Shown: piece after piece, positions 8,081-17,159 of the stretch | How positions within the stretch are numbered: position 1 is the first letter of the stretch | Layout of the letters: every line of letters begins with the position of its first letter | Assembly: GCF_040219215.1 (NCBI RefSeq) | Contig: NZ_JAVJSX010000019.1 | Location: 124,001 to 188,000, forward strand | DNA length: 64,000 bases | Source of the DNA: Thalassobaculum_A sp040219215 | GTDB taxonomy: Bacteria; Pseudomonadota; Alphaproteobacteria; Thalassobaculales; Thalassobaculaceae | Direction of reading: 5' to 3' | Notes under the pieces: model-generated | Database searches by the model: none | Told to the model about the DNA's origin: nothing | Seen by the model: the letters and a program-made list of their open reading frames with translations, nothing else | Translations under genes and position numbers: made by a program

Positions 8081-8689
8081 TCAAACGTCCTGCCGGGCGT
8101 AGCCGAGAGCGCTCGCAACCGGGTCGGGCAGTTCACCGCGCCGGCCCAGGGCATCGACCTTCAGCAGCATGACTTGGGAGAACGCGTCACGGATCTCGCC
8201 GGACATGACCATCTCCAGTGCGGCGCGGAATGGCAGGCGGCGAATCTCCAGGACCTCGCCCTCGTCCGGATCGGTGGCACCGGCGTCAAGGCCCCAGGCC
8301 AGGAAGCCGAACCCGATCTCGTCGGTTACCGCGTTCGAAAAGTCGAGCTGCAGCAGTTCCTGCCAGCCCTGCGCCGTAATACCGGTCTCCTCGCGCAACT
8401 CGCGCTGGGCGGACTCGATCGGCGGCAGCGCCGGGTCGCCACCGCCTTCGGGCAGTTCCCATGAATAATAGTCGCGTGGAAAGCGGTGCTGGCCGACCAG
8501 CCAGGTCGAACCGTCAGCGTCGATCGGCACCACGCCGACGGCGATGCCCTTCATCGCGCATACGCCGTACAGGCCGGGGCTGCCGTCCGGGCGGATCACA
8601 TCGTGTTCGGCGACCCCGATCCAGGGGTTGTCGTACACTTGGCGGGTGTTCCGTATGGTCCAAGGCCCGCGGCGTTGCTGGTCGGCCAT
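8081..8689 (-). CDS. NUDIX hydrolase (ADP-ribose pyrophosphatase-like)
   Basis: 202 residues from the ATG at 8689, with GAGGG upstream. The NUDIX box is EGGGDPALPPIESAQRELREETGI, here given as GGGDP...ESAQRELREETGI; it carries a short insertion after the first glycines but keeps REL.EE. The preceding WLVGQHRFPRDYYSWELPEG is typical of nucleoside diphosphate-sugar hydrolases. Probably cleaves ADP-ribose or a related NDP-X to AMP/NMP. It is divergent from the pterin-like operon across 213 bp. Confidence 0.82.
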   Translation of the reverse strand: MADQQRRGPWTIRNTRQVYDNPWIGVAEHDVIRPDGSPGLYGVCAMKGIAVGVVPIDADGSTWLVGQHRFPRDYYSWELPEGGGDPALPPIESAQRELREETGITAQGWQELLQLDFSNAVTDEIGFGFLAWGLDAGATDPDEGEVLEIRRLPFRAALEMVMSGEIRDAFSQVMLLKVDALGRRGELPDPVASALGYARQDV

Positions 8690-8902
8690 TTCGACCCTCA
8701 TGCAATTGCGGCGCGACCATACCGTTCCAACGGCGCAGCCGAAAGGGCTGAACCGTCCTCCGCCGGCAACACTGCACGGTCCGTTCAGCAGCCGGGCGCA
8801 ACCTTCGGCCCGACACCCTCGACGCTCCGGGCCCGCCGTCGTACAGCAGTGGACCGGGCGCCGATCCGAGCGACCCAGCGGACGAACCGGAGACTGCGAG
8901 CC

Positions 8903-9904
8903 ATGCAGGCAGCGACGACAGAGGCCCAGGCGACCGCCTTCTGGATCGCCAGACCCGGCCAGGGTGAGCTCCGGACCGAACCGCTGCCCGGTCCCGGTCC
9001 GGGGCACGTACTGGTCGAGACCCTGTACACCGGCATCAGCCGCGGCACCGAGGCCCTGGTGTTCGCGGGCCGGGTTCCGGTCAGCCAACGCACCACGATG
9101 CGCTGTCCGTTCCAGACCGGCGAGTTCCCCGGACCGGTCAAGTATGGCTACTGCTCGGTCGGTCGCGTCGTTGAAGGGCCGCGCGAACTGTCGGGCTGCG
9201 ATGTGTTCTGCCTGCATCCACACCAGGACCGCTACGTCGTCCCGGCCGAGGCCGTCAGTGCATTGCCCGTCGCCCTGCCGCCATCGCGAGCGGTGCTGGC
9301 CGCCAACATGGAAACGGCGCTGAACGGGGTGTGGGACGCCGCCATCCGGCCCGGCGACCGGGTGTGCGTCATCGGCCTGGGCGTAGTCGGCCTGCTGGTC
9401 GCCTGGCTGGCATCGCGGATACCCGGAACCGACGTGCTCGCCCTCGACATCGACCCGTCCAGGCGTGCCGTGGCCGGGGCGCTGGGGTTAAGCTTTGCCG
9501 AGGCCCCGCCGTCCGGCGACGAGTTCGACGTGGTGGTCCACGCCAGCGGCCATCCGGACGGGTTGGTGACCGCGCTCGGGCTCGCGGGTTTCGAGGCGAC
9601 CATCGTCGATCTCAGCTGGTACGGCTCGACCCCGGTAGCGGTACCGCTGGGGGAGGCGTTCCACTCCCGCCGGCTGACCATCCGGTCCAGTCAGGCCGGC
9701 TCGGTCGCCACCGCCCAGCGTGGACGATGGAGCTACGCACGGCGCATGGCCAAGGCGCTGGAACTTCTGGCCGACCCGGTTCTCGACATCTTGATCGATG
9801 GTGAGAGCCGGTTCTCCGATTTGCCGGCCACAATGGCAGCGCTTGCCGATGGCCGGATGACCGCCTTATGTCATCGCGTCCGCTTCCCCGCCGCCGAAGG
9901 ATGA
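8903..9904 (+). CDS. MDR-superfamily (zinc-type) dehydrogenase, first gene of pterin-like operon
   Basis: 333 residues from the ATG at 8903. The N-terminal GroES-like half has YTGISRGTEALVFAGRVP; the NAD(P)-binding half has VCVIGLGVVGLLVAWLAS and an acidic DIDPSRR. An obvious full set of catalytic zinc ligands (Cys..His-Glu) is not visible, so it may be a zinc-poor MDR reductase. Its stop overlaps the start region of the PTPS-like gene. It presumably reduces or oxidises an intermediate of the pathway encoded by 8903-13709. Similar proteins are often annotated as threonine-dehydrogenase-like. Confidence 0.75.
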   Translation: MQAATTEAQATAFWIARPGQGELRTEPLPGPGPGHVLVETLYTGISRGTEALVFAGRVPVSQRTTMRCPFQTGEFPGPVKYGYCSVGRVVEGPRELSGCDVFCLHPHQDRYVVPAEAVSALPVALPPSRAVLAANMETALNGVWDAAIRPGDRVCVIGLGVVGLLVAWLASRIPGTDVLALDIDPSRRAVAGALGLSFAEAPPSGDEFDVVVHASGHPDGLVTALGLAGFEATIVDLSWYGSTPVAVPLGEAFHSRRLTIRSSQAGSVATAQRGRWSYARRMAKALELLADPVLDILIDGESRFSDLPATMAALADGRMTALCHRVRFPAAEG

Positions 9905-9912
9905 ATGCTGCG

Positions 9913-10311
9913 ATGTTCACCGTTACCGTCCGCGACCATGTGATGATCGCACATTCGTTTCGCGGCGCCCTGTTCGGCCCGGCCCAGGCGCTGCATGGTG
10001 CCACCTACGTGATCGACGTGACATTCCGGGCCGAGAAACTGGATCCGAACGGCGTGGTGATCGACATCGGCGCCGCCCATCAGGCGCTGAAGGACACGCT
10101 CGCCCCCTGGGCCTACAGCAATCTCGACGAGTTGCCGGAGTTCGCCGGCGTCAACACCACCACCGAATTCCTGGCGAAGGCGGTGTTCGACAAGCTGGCT
10201 GCCGCGGCACGCGCCGGGTCGCTTGGCCGGCCGGCATCGGAGATCGCTTCGATCGAGGTCGTGCTGAACGAGTCGCATGTCGCTTCCGCCGGCTACAGCG
10301 GCAACCTCTGA
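9913..10311 (+). CDS. 6-pyruvoyltetrahydropterin synthase/QueD-like T-fold protein with altered active site
   Basis: 132 residues from the ATG at 9913 (GAAGGA 11 nt upstream); an earlier ATG at 9901 overlaps the preceding stop as ATGA. T-fold family landmarks: IAHSFRG (His14), LHGATYVIDVTF, VVIDIGAAHQALK, NTTTEFLAKAVFDKL, and the pterin-anchoring Glu in VVLNESHV (Glu120). Against QueD/PTPS several key residues are missing. The HGH zinc pair reads HGA, the Cys before it is absent, and there is no His in the 57-121 region where the catalytic Asp-His dyad should lie. It therefore probably binds a pterin or pyrimidine but does not do standard QueD chemistry. Confidence 0.72.
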   Translation: MFTVTVRDHVMIAHSFRGALFGPAQALHGATYVIDVTFRAEKLDPNGVVIDIGAAHQALKDTLAPWAYSNLDELPEFAGVNTTTEFLAKAVFDKLAAAARAGSLGRPASEIASIEVVLNESHVASAGYSGNL

Positions 10312-10317
10312 GCCGGC

Positions 10318-11379
10318 ATGGAGCGTGCCCCGGTCTATTTCCTGATACCGGGCGATCCGGACACGCCGACCGGCGGGTTCGTCTACGACCGACACGCGGT
10401 TCGTGGTCTGGCCGAGGCCGGATGCCTCGGTGCCGTGGTCAGGATCGACGGCCCGTTTCCGGCAACCGACAGCGACACGCTGTCCAAAGCGGCAGCGGCG
10501 ATTGCTGCCATCCCCGACAATGCCATCGTCGTGGTCGACGGCCTCGGATTCGCGCCGCTGATCGAGGTAATCCGGCCGCACGCCCGCCGGCTGGCCCTGG
10601 TGGCCCTGGTCCACCACCCGCTGGGCGACGAGACCGGGCTCGATGCTGCCGAGCGCACCCGCTGGCTGCACGCCGAAGTCGCGGCCCTGGCGGTCGCGCG
10701 ACGGATCATCACAACCAGCCGAACCACCGTCACGCGTCTGGCCGAACTCGGGATCGATCGATCGATCGTTCATGCCGTGCCACCCGGCGTGGACGGGTTG
10801 ATCGATCTCGCGTTCCGAGAGACCCGCAGTCCCGACGGACCGGTTCGGCTGCTGACGGTCGCCACCCTGGTGCCGCGCAAGGGCCAGGACCTGCTGGTTG
10901 GGGCTCTGGCAAACCTCGCCGACCGGCAATGGACCGCCGATTTCGTCGGTGATGCCCGCAATCCGGACTACGCGCGCCGGGTGGCCGACCGGATTGCCGA
11001 TAGCCGGCTCGGCACCCGGATCACCCTGCACGGCGCGGTTTCGCACGACCGGCTGGAACCATTCTGGCGGCGCGCCGACCTGTTCGTGCTGCCCAGCCGC
11101 CACGAAGGCTGGGGCATCGCCTTCGTCGAGGCGGTGCGGTGGGGCCTGCCGGTGATCGGCACTACCGCCGGGGCCATACCGGAGGCCGTGCCGTCCGAAG
11201 CGGCGATCCTGGTCCCGCCGGACGATCTGAGCGCATTGACTGCCGCCCTCGCCCGCGTCCTCGATGATCCTGCCGAGCGCAATCGGCTGTCAGCTGGTGC
11301 GATCCGTGCAGCAGCCGGACTGCGCCGATGGTCCGATACGGCGGCCGAGTTCGCCATCGCCGCGACGGAGGGGTTGTGA
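10318..11379 (+). CDS. GT4-family glycosyltransferase
   Basis: 353 residues, GT-B fold. The N-terminal acceptor half has PGDPDTPTGGFVYDRHAVRGL and VVVDGLGF; the C-terminal nucleotide-sugar half has TVATLVPRKGQDLLVGAL, LPSRHEGWGIAFVEAVRWGLPVIGT (E-x7-E motif) and a terminal helical segment. The EX7E geometry indicates a retaining transferase using an activated sugar. It starts 6 nt after the PTPS-like stop and its own stop overlaps the next start (GTGA), so it is part of the coupled operon. No TM segments; probably acts on a small soluble acceptor rather than a lipid. Confidence 0.82.
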   Translation: MERAPVYFLIPGDPDTPTGGFVYDRHAVRGLAEAGCLGAVVRIDGPFPATDSDTLSKAAAAIAAIPDNAIVVVDGLGFAPLIEVIRPHARRLALVALVHHPLGDETGLDAAERTRWLHAEVAALAVARRIITTSRTTVTRLAELGIDRSIVHAVPPGVDGLIDLAFRETRSPDGPVRLLTVATLVPRKGQDLLVGALANLADRQWTADFVGDARNPDYARRVADRIADSRLGTRITLHGAVSHDRLEPFWRRADLFVLPSRHEGWGIAFVEAVRWGLPVIGTTAGAIPEAVPSEAAILVPPDDLSALTAALARVLDDPAERNRLSAGAIRAAAGLRRWSDTAAEFAIAATEGL

Positions 11380-12158
11380 GCTTCTCGGAAGACTGGCTGG
11401 GCCTGCGGGCCGGATTCGACACTCGGGCACGATCCCGCGCACTGGAGGAGCGGCTTGCGACCTGGACGTCGCAGCGCGTCGCCCGGACCGGCCGGCCGCT
11501 GTCCGTGGTCGATCTGGGTGCGGGTTCCGGCAACAACCGTCGACACCTGCACTCCCGCCTTCCCGTCGAACAAACGTGGACCCTGGCTGACGCCGACGCG
11601 GCGCTACTGGAGGCGGCGCAGCGCGCGGCACCGTCCGTCGCCGTCCAGACCGTCGATCTCGCGACAGACCTGGAGGACGCGCTTCCCGTCGGCACCGATC
11701 TCGTGACGGCGTCTGCCCTGGTCGACCTGGTATCGGCGGCCTGGCTTCAGCGCCTGGTGGCCCGCGTCGATACGCTGGGTGCCGCCCTGCTGGTGGTCCT
11801 GACCTATGATGGGCGAACCCGATGGGAGCCATCCGAACCGCTTGACGACCGCATTCTGGAACTGGTCAACCGCCACCAACGGTCCGACAAGGGCTTCGGC
11901 CCTGCCCTGGGTCCCGATGCAGCCCCGATGTTGGCGCAACTGGCCCGACAGCAGGTGGTCCAGGAGACCAGCGACTGGATCATCGAGGCGAATGAGACGG
12001 CGATGCGCCAGGCGTTGGTCGACGGTTGGGCATCCGCTGCGCTTGAGATCGCACCGGACGAAAGCGCGGCGATTGGCGATTGGCGAAGCCGGTCAATGGA
12101 CCGCCACGCCCGACTGACTGTCGGGCATGTCGACCAGTTGATCACCCCACTGGCATGA
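11376..12158 (+). CDS. Class I SAM-dependent methyltransferase
   Basis: 260 residues from a GTG that overlaps the glycosyltransferase stop, with GGAGGGG just upstream. SAM motif I is VVDLGAGSGNN; a probable motif II acidic residue is in TLADADAALLEAA. The central segment VTASALVDLVSAAWLQRLV is typical of Methyltransf_11/25 folds. It presumably methylates the glycoside or its pterin/pyrimidine aglycone. Its last 17 nt overlap the 3' end of the oppositely oriented RibD-like gene. Confidence 0.78.
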   Translation: MSFSEDWLGLRAGFDTRARSRALEERLATWTSQRVARTGRPLSVVDLGAGSGNNRRHLHSRLPVEQTWTLADADAALLEAAQRAAPSVAVQTVDLATDLEDALPVGTDLVTASALVDLVSAAWLQRLVARVDTLGAALLVVLTYDGRTRWEPSEPLDDRILELVNRHQRSDKGFGPALGPDAAPMLAQLARQQVVQETSDWIIEANETAMRQALVDGWASAALEIAPDESAAIGDWRSRSMDRHARLTVGHVDQLITPLA

Positions 12159-12927
12159 GGTCGAACAGCGTGTCGTCCCCAAGGGTGTAGCGGCGGCTGT
12201 CGAACCGGCGTGCACCGTCCATCGTCATCACCTCCGGCAGCACGATACCGGGGCGCCCCGAGCCGAGCAGGGTCGGCGCCACCAGGAGGTGCAACCGGTC
12301 GATGCATCGCGCTTCAAGAAAACGCGACGCGGTGTTCGCTCCGCCCTCCACCAGCACGATGTCGAGGCCGCGGGCCGACAGCGCGGCCAGGACGTCGCGC
12401 GGTGTCGGTTGGGCTTCCGGGTCATCAGCCGTGCCGAGTCTTTCGGCCCCCGGCCGCGCCGGCCCGCTGACCAACGTCGGCGCCTGACCGTCTTTGAACA
12501 GCTTGCGGTCCGCCGGCACCCGGCCGGACGGGTCGAGCAGCACCCGCACCGGGTTGGCCCCCTCGACCCGCCGGGTGGTCAACGACGGATCATCGTCGAC
12601 GGCGGTACCGGCCCCGACCACCACCGCGTCCACCAGGGCACGCAGGCGATGCAAATGATCCAGCGCCTCGGAACCGTTCACGTAGTGCGAATGGCCGCTG
12701 ACCGTTGCGATGCGGCCGTCCAGGGTCTGACCCAGTTGCCCGACCGCCACGGGACCACGGGCCGCCAGGGCGACCAGATCGAGCAGCGCTCCGCCGGCCG
12801 GCGGCAGGTCGCCACGGGTTCGAAGCGATTGCAGTGTTCGGTCAAGATCGTCGAACAGCGCTTCGCCTCGTCGCACCGCTCGCGCAGTCGCCATCGCCAC
12901 CCGGATGGTCGACCACGCGTTGCTCAC
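12142..12927 (-). CDS. RibD C-terminal-domain (pyrimidine/pterin reductase-like) protein
   Basis: 261 residues. The C-terminal 195 residues match the RibD reductase (DHFR-like) domain: GQTLDGRIAT, HSHYVNGSEAL, VDAVVVGAGTAVDDDPSLTTR, VLLDPSGRVP and LVEGGANTASRFL. The N-terminal deaminase domain of full RibD is absent; instead there is a short helical extension. Standalone domains of this type reduce the ribosyl group of diaminopyrimidines in archaeal and fungal riboflavin synthesis (ArfC/Rib7). The GTG start overlaps the creatininase stop. Function in this cluster is inferred. Confidence 0.78.
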   Translation of the reverse strand: MSNAWSTIRVAMATARAVRRGEALFDDLDRTLQSLRTRGDLPPAGGALLDLVALAARGPVAVGQLGQTLDGRIATVSGHSHYVNGSEALDHLHRLRALVDAVVVGAGTAVDDDPSLTTRRVEGANPVRVLLDPSGRVPADRKLFKDGQAPTLVSGPARPGAERLGTADDPEAQPTPRDVLAALSARGLDIVLVEGGANTASRFLEARCIDRLHLLVAPTLLGSGRPGIVLPEVMTMDGARRFDSRRYTLGDDTLFDLMPVG

Positions 12928-13709
12928 CGGGCGATGCCCTGATAGGCGTGCAGTTCGGTGAGCAGTGTCGCCAACCGGCCCGCCGCCTGATCGAGCAGGG
13001 CCCGGCCGATCTCAACGGTCGCCGCCGCCGCATTGCCGGTCGCCCCGGACCGGTTCAGGTCCTCTGCCATCCAGCCCAGGCCGGTCTCGCCTTCGACCCG
13101 CAGAACCGAATGATCTGCCGCGATGTCTTCGGCGACCGAGCGAAAATCGGCGACCTCGCCGTCCCGGACGAGATCCGGGCGGATCGCCAGCATCAGCGCG
13201 GTCTCGACCAGCCCGCCATGCCAGCCGAAAGCGCGCTCGCGCGCGTCGATCGCCGGATGAGCGCCCATCAGCGCGAAGTAGGTCGAGCGCACCACGGTCA
13301 TCCCGAACTCGGACCGCAGCCGCATTGCCACGATGTCGACCGGCGCCGTCTGTCCGCCATGCCCGTTGAGCAGCACCAGACGAAGGATTCCGGCTTGTGC
13401 CACCGCCCGGCCAATCGCGGTCCATTGCGCAATAAGAGTCTCAGCGCCGAACGACAGCGTGCCGTCAAAATTGGCGTGCTCGGGACTGAGGCCGATCCGC
13501 TGGGTCGGCAGGCGCAGCACGTCCACCGTATCCGACAGGCGAGGCAGCGCAGCATCGAGCACGCCGTCGGTCAGGATGGCATCGGTACCGAGCGGCAGGT
13601 GCGGGCCGTGCTGCTCAACAGCTGCAACCGGCAGAACGGCGACCGCGTTCCGGTATGCGCCGCCCGCCAGATCGGTTGTCGTCAGGTGTTCCCAGTGCCG
13701 CCACGTCAT
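12924..13709 (-). CDS. Creatininase-family amidohydrolase (ArfB-like)
   Basis: 261 residues with the family metal motifs EQHGPHLPLGTDA, NGHGGQTAPV and GWHGGLVETALML. The family includes creatininase, MftE and archaeal ArfB, the FAPy-nucleotide deformylase of riboflavin/F420 synthesis. Pairing with a RibD-C reductase, as in the ArfB/ArfC steps, favours a pyrimidine deformylase over creatinine hydrolysis. First gene of a two-gene coupled operon facing the PTPS-like operon. Confidence 0.78.
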   Translation of the reverse strand: MTWRHWEHLTTTDLAGGAYRNAVAVLPVAAVEQHGPHLPLGTDAILTDGVLDAALPRLSDTVDVLRLPTQRIGLSPEHANFDGTLSFGAETLIAQWTAIGRAVAQAGILRLVLLNGHGGQTAPVDIVAMRLRSEFGMTVVRSTYFALMGAHPAIDARERAFGWHGGLVETALMLAIRPDLVRDGEVADFRSVAEDIAADHSVLRVEGETGLGWMAEDLNRSGATGNAAAATVEIGRALLDQAAGRLATLLTELHAYQGIAR

Positions 13710-13777
13710 GCCGTGACAGAACGCCGAGGGCAGACCGACGTCAAGACTGAGAGCCTCGTCCGCGTGCGCGCCGTCAC

Positions 13778-15667
13778 TCAGACGTCCGGCCGAGAGGGCA
13801 CGGTGTGGTGCAGCGTCATCGTCGGTGCCAATGCGGCTGCGGGGCCGAGATTCGACAACGGGGCTGGCGTCATGGCCTCGGCGACTTCAACCGTCGGATC
13901 AAGCTCCTCGGGCACCGCGCATAGGCCGATGCGCCGAAGCCACCGGCCGAGCCCGGCATCAGAGGTCAGCACGGCGAACGGCACCGCAAGCAGCCACGCC
14001 GCCAGCAGGGGAGTGGCCCACGGCAACGCCCCCGGCGCCCATGCCCAAAGCGCACCCGCGAACACGGCCCCGCACAGGGTCTGCACCCACAATCCGCGCA
14101 CCGCACGACCCCAGGCCACCGTTCGCAGGTCGCGCGCCTGGACATTCCACTGCACCCGTTTGCCGAACATCAGGCCGATCACGAACACGGTCTGCGCCAC
14201 GGCGATGACCGGGGACAGCAACACGCCGAACAGCAACTCCACGACGGTGCCCAGCATCATCCGGCCGCCACCGCCGTACCGCCGCCGCTTTGCGGCGGAC
14301 AGCATGACGTCGAGCACCCCGAAGATCTTCGGTGCGAACACGATGGTCATCATGGTGGCGAACAGGGCCATGCCCTCGCTCGAGTTCGCACGCTCCCAGA
14401 CCGCTTCCATGAAAGCGAAATTGGTCTCGGGAAACAGCGTGACCGCCACCATCCGCAGCAGGCCGGTGAGGAGGAAGCCCATCCACATCACCGGCGACAG
14501 GTACATCAGGATCGCCAACGCCAGTTGCAGGCGACCGAGCGGGCGCCAGATCTTCCAGCTGATCAGCCGGAAGTACTGGATATTGCCCTGGCACCAGCGC
14601 AGGTCGCGCTTGATGAAGTCCGGCAACGTTGGCGGGTTCTCCTCGTAGGAGCCGCCCTCGATCGGCAGGACCCGCACCTCGTAGCCGGCTGCCCGCATCA
14701 ACGCGGCCTCGACCTGGTCGTGGCTGAGGATCTCGCCGCCGAGCGGCCCCTCGCCGGGCAGGCGCGGGAGGCGGCAGTGCTGGATGAACGGTGCCAGGCG
14801 CAGGATGGCGTTGTGGCCCCAGTACGGACCGCTGTCGCCCTGCCACCACGCACTGCCGGTGGTGTAGGTGCGCATGCCGTGGCGCATGCCGAACTGGAAA
14901 ACCCGGGCGAACGCACTGGCTGCCGGCAGCCCGACCACCAGGGTCTGCAGAATCCCGAGCCGGGGGTTGTGCTGCATCAGCCGCACCAGCCGCAGGATGG
15001 CGTCGCCGGACATCAGGCTGTCGGCGTCCAGCACCAGCATGTGGTCGAACGCGCCCCCCCAGCTGTCGCAGAACGATTCGAGATTGCCCACCTTCTGCCG
15101 GGCATTCTCCAGCCGGCGCCGGTAGTGGAGACGCTCCGGGTGCGGCGAGGTCAGGCGCCATTGCTCGAAACGCCGTTCCTCCTCTTCGAAGATCGCCGGC
15201 ACGTTGCTGTCGGACAGCAGAAACAGCTCGAACGCTTCGGCCAGACCGCTGCGCCCCAACGATGCCTCGACGGCGCGCAGGTGCTTGAACACCCGCTCCG
15301 GGTCCTCGTTGAACACCGGCATGACGATGGCGGTACGGGTGGTGATGGGGCTGCTCGTGTCTTCCAGCCCCTGCAGTTGCACCACCGATTGCAGCCAATC
15401 GCGCCTCAGGTAGATCAGGGCGACGCCGATCACGGCGTTCCACAGGCCGATCACCACCCAGGGCAGCGTGCCGCCGTACATTGCCAGGATCAGAGCGTCG
15501 AACACGTCGATGCCGTCGGCACCGACCAGTCGGGTCATCCACCCGAACAGCGCCAGACAGGTGGCCGACACCAGGGTGAAGAACCCGATGCGCCGGCGCA
15601 GCATGATGCGATCGGCATCCGGCGCCAGATTCGTGCTGGAGTGCGACGGCAGATCGATGCTGGACAT
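13778..15667 (-). CDS. opgH: Glucans biosynthesis glucosyltransferase H
   Basis: 629 residues from the ATG at 15667 (AAAGGA upstream). Two N-terminal TM helices precede a large cytoplasmic GT2 domain: TAIVMPVFNEDPERVFKHL, VLDADSLMSGD (DxD), GGEILSHDQVEAALMRAAG and the processive-synthase RDLRWCQGNIQY (Q/RxxRW-like). At least five further TM helices follow. OpgH polymerises UDP-glucose into beta-1,2-linked glucan backbones and exports them. The C-terminal tail is short. No opgG is nearby; opgC lies divergently at 15939. Typical alphaproteobacterial OpgH length is about 600-700. Confidence 0.9.
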   Translation of the reverse strand: MSSIDLPSHSSTNLAPDADRIMLRRRIGFFTLVSATCLALFGWMTRLVGADGIDVFDALILAMYGGTLPWVVIGLWNAVIGVALIYLRRDWLQSVVQLQGLEDTSSPITTRTAIVMPVFNEDPERVFKHLRAVEASLGRSGLAEAFELFLLSDSNVPAIFEEEERRFEQWRLTSPHPERLHYRRRLENARQKVGNLESFCDSWGGAFDHMLVLDADSLMSGDAILRLVRLMQHNPRLGILQTLVVGLPAASAFARVFQFGMRHGMRTYTTGSAWWQGDSGPYWGHNAILRLAPFIQHCRLPRLPGEGPLGGEILSHDQVEAALMRAAGYEVRVLPIEGGSYEENPPTLPDFIKRDLRWCQGNIQYFRLISWKIWRPLGRLQLALAILMYLSPVMWMGFLLTGLLRMVAVTLFPETNFAFMEAVWERANSSEGMALFATMMTIVFAPKIFGVLDVMLSAAKRRRYGGGGRMMLGTVVELLFGVLLSPVIAVAQTVFVIGLMFGKRVQWNVQARDLRTVAWGRAVRGLWVQTLCGAVFAGALWAWAPGALPWATPLLAAWLLAVPFAVLTSDAGLGRWLRRIGLCAVPEELDPTVEVAEAMTPAPLSNLGPAAALAPTMTLHHTVPSRPDV

Positions 15668-15938
15668 CCCTGGCGTCCTTTCACGGCGGCATGGCCCGGC
15701 TGTCGGGCGTCCCAATCGTGCCGGACTATGTGGGCCCGCATGGCGCGAATCCAGATGCGCAAAAAAGGCATGACGGGATCGTGAGGCGATATGAACTGAA
15801 TTGCTTGACCGGGCCCCGGTCTCCGCAGTTCCAATCCCTCACAATCCCGTCAGAAGGCTTGATCCGAGTTGATTGGCCGAAGGTGCACCCGATCTCTTAG
15901 GCTGTTCCGGTCTACAGCGCTGATGACGAGGTTTTCAC

Positions 15939-17159
15939 ATGGCGGCGAGCGCCCCCGCACCAGGAGGTCTTCGGGTACGCGACCCGCGGCTCGACTTCTT
16001 TCGCGGCGTCGCGATGCTCATCATCTTCATCGCGCATGTTCCCGACAATTTGTGGAACGAATACATCCCGGCGCGGTTCGGCTGGTCCGACGCCACCGAG
16101 ATGTTCGTGTTCTGCTCCGGCTTTGCCGCGGCAATCGCGTTCGGGGGAACATTCGTCAAAGCCAGCTTCGGCTATGGCACGGCGCGGATCGGGTATCGGG
16201 TCTGGCAGATCTATGCGGCGCATCTCGGCATGTTCTTTTTCATCGCCGCGCTTGTGGTCGTCGGAACCCGCCTGCTGGGCAACGACTATGTGGAGCAACT
16301 GAATCTGCACTGGTTCATTCAGAATCCGATGGACGGGCTGATCGGCCTGTTCACCCTGAGCTACGTCCCGAACTATTTCGACATTCTTCCGATGTACATC
16401 GGTGCCCTGGTCCTGGTGCCGGTAGTCATGGCGCTGTCACGAATCCATCCGTGGGCAGGGCTGACGTTCTGTGCGGCCTTGTATACGGCCAACTGGCTGT
16501 ATGGCTGGGGGGTGCCGGCCGAGCCGTTCTCGGACCGCGAGTGGTTCTTCAATCCGATGGCCTGGCAGCTGCTGTTCTTCACGGGCTTCGGGCTTTCGAT
16601 GGGGTGGGTGTCGCCGCCGCCGATCTCCCGGCCGCTGTTGTGGCTGGCGGGCGGCTTCGTGGTGCTGACGATCCCGGCGGCGCACTGGGGAACCGCCCAG
16701 AACTTCGATACCCTGCGCGCCCTGCGCGAGGTGATCTGGGTGTGGCAGGACAAGACGGATTTCGGCCTGTTGCGCTACCTCCATTTCCTGGCCCTCGCCT
16801 ATCTGGCCATCGCCCTGGTGAAGGGCCGCGAACACCTCCTGCTCGCCGACTGGGCCCGGCCGTTGATCACCGTCGGCCGCAACTCGCTGCCGATCTTCCT
16901 GCTGTCGATGGGTCTTGCGCGGATCGCCGGCATGGTTCTCGATGTCATCGGCCGTACTCCGCTGACGCTGATGCTGGTGAATTTGGGTGGCCTGTCGATC
17001 CTGATCGGGTTTGCGTACTGGTGCACCTTCCTGAAGCGCCAACCCTGGCGGCGGCGCGAGGCCGAACACGCCGCGCGGACAGCCGCCGGGCAGGAACGCC
17101 GGGCCGTCACCGCCCACTCTTCGGCTAGCTACCCGGCAGGCGTCGCCCCCGCGGAATGA
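15939..17159 (+). CDS. opgC: OpgC-type acyltransferase membrane protein
   Basis: 406 residues with about ten hydrophobic segments. The N-terminus RDPRLDFFRGVAMLIIFIAH is the OpgC_C signature (LDxxRG plus a membrane His). OpgC succinylates osmoregulated periplasmic glucans in Rhodobacter and enterobacteria. Divergent from opgH across a 271-bp shared promoter region, and overlapping by 4 nt the exported esterase that follows. The last 50 residues are polar, consistent with a cytoplasmic tail. Confidence 0.87.
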   Translation: MAASAPAPGGLRVRDPRLDFFRGVAMLIIFIAHVPDNLWNEYIPARFGWSDATEMFVFCSGFAAAIAFGGTFVKASFGYGTARIGYRVWQIYAAHLGMFFFIAALVVVGTRLLGNDYVEQLNLHWFIQNPMDGLIGLFTLSYVPNYFDILPMYIGALVLVPVVMALSRIHPWAGLTFCAALYTANWLYGWGVPAEPFSDREWFFNPMAWQLLFFTGFGLSMGWVSPPPISRPLLWLAGGFVVLTIPAAHWGTAQNFDTLRALREVIWVWQDKTDFGLLRYLHFLALAYLAIALVKGREHLLLADWARPLITVGRNSLPIFLLSMGLARIAGMVLDVIGRTPLTLMLVNLGGLSILIGFAYWCTFLKRQPWRRREAEHAARTAAGQERRAVTAHSSASYPAGVAPAE

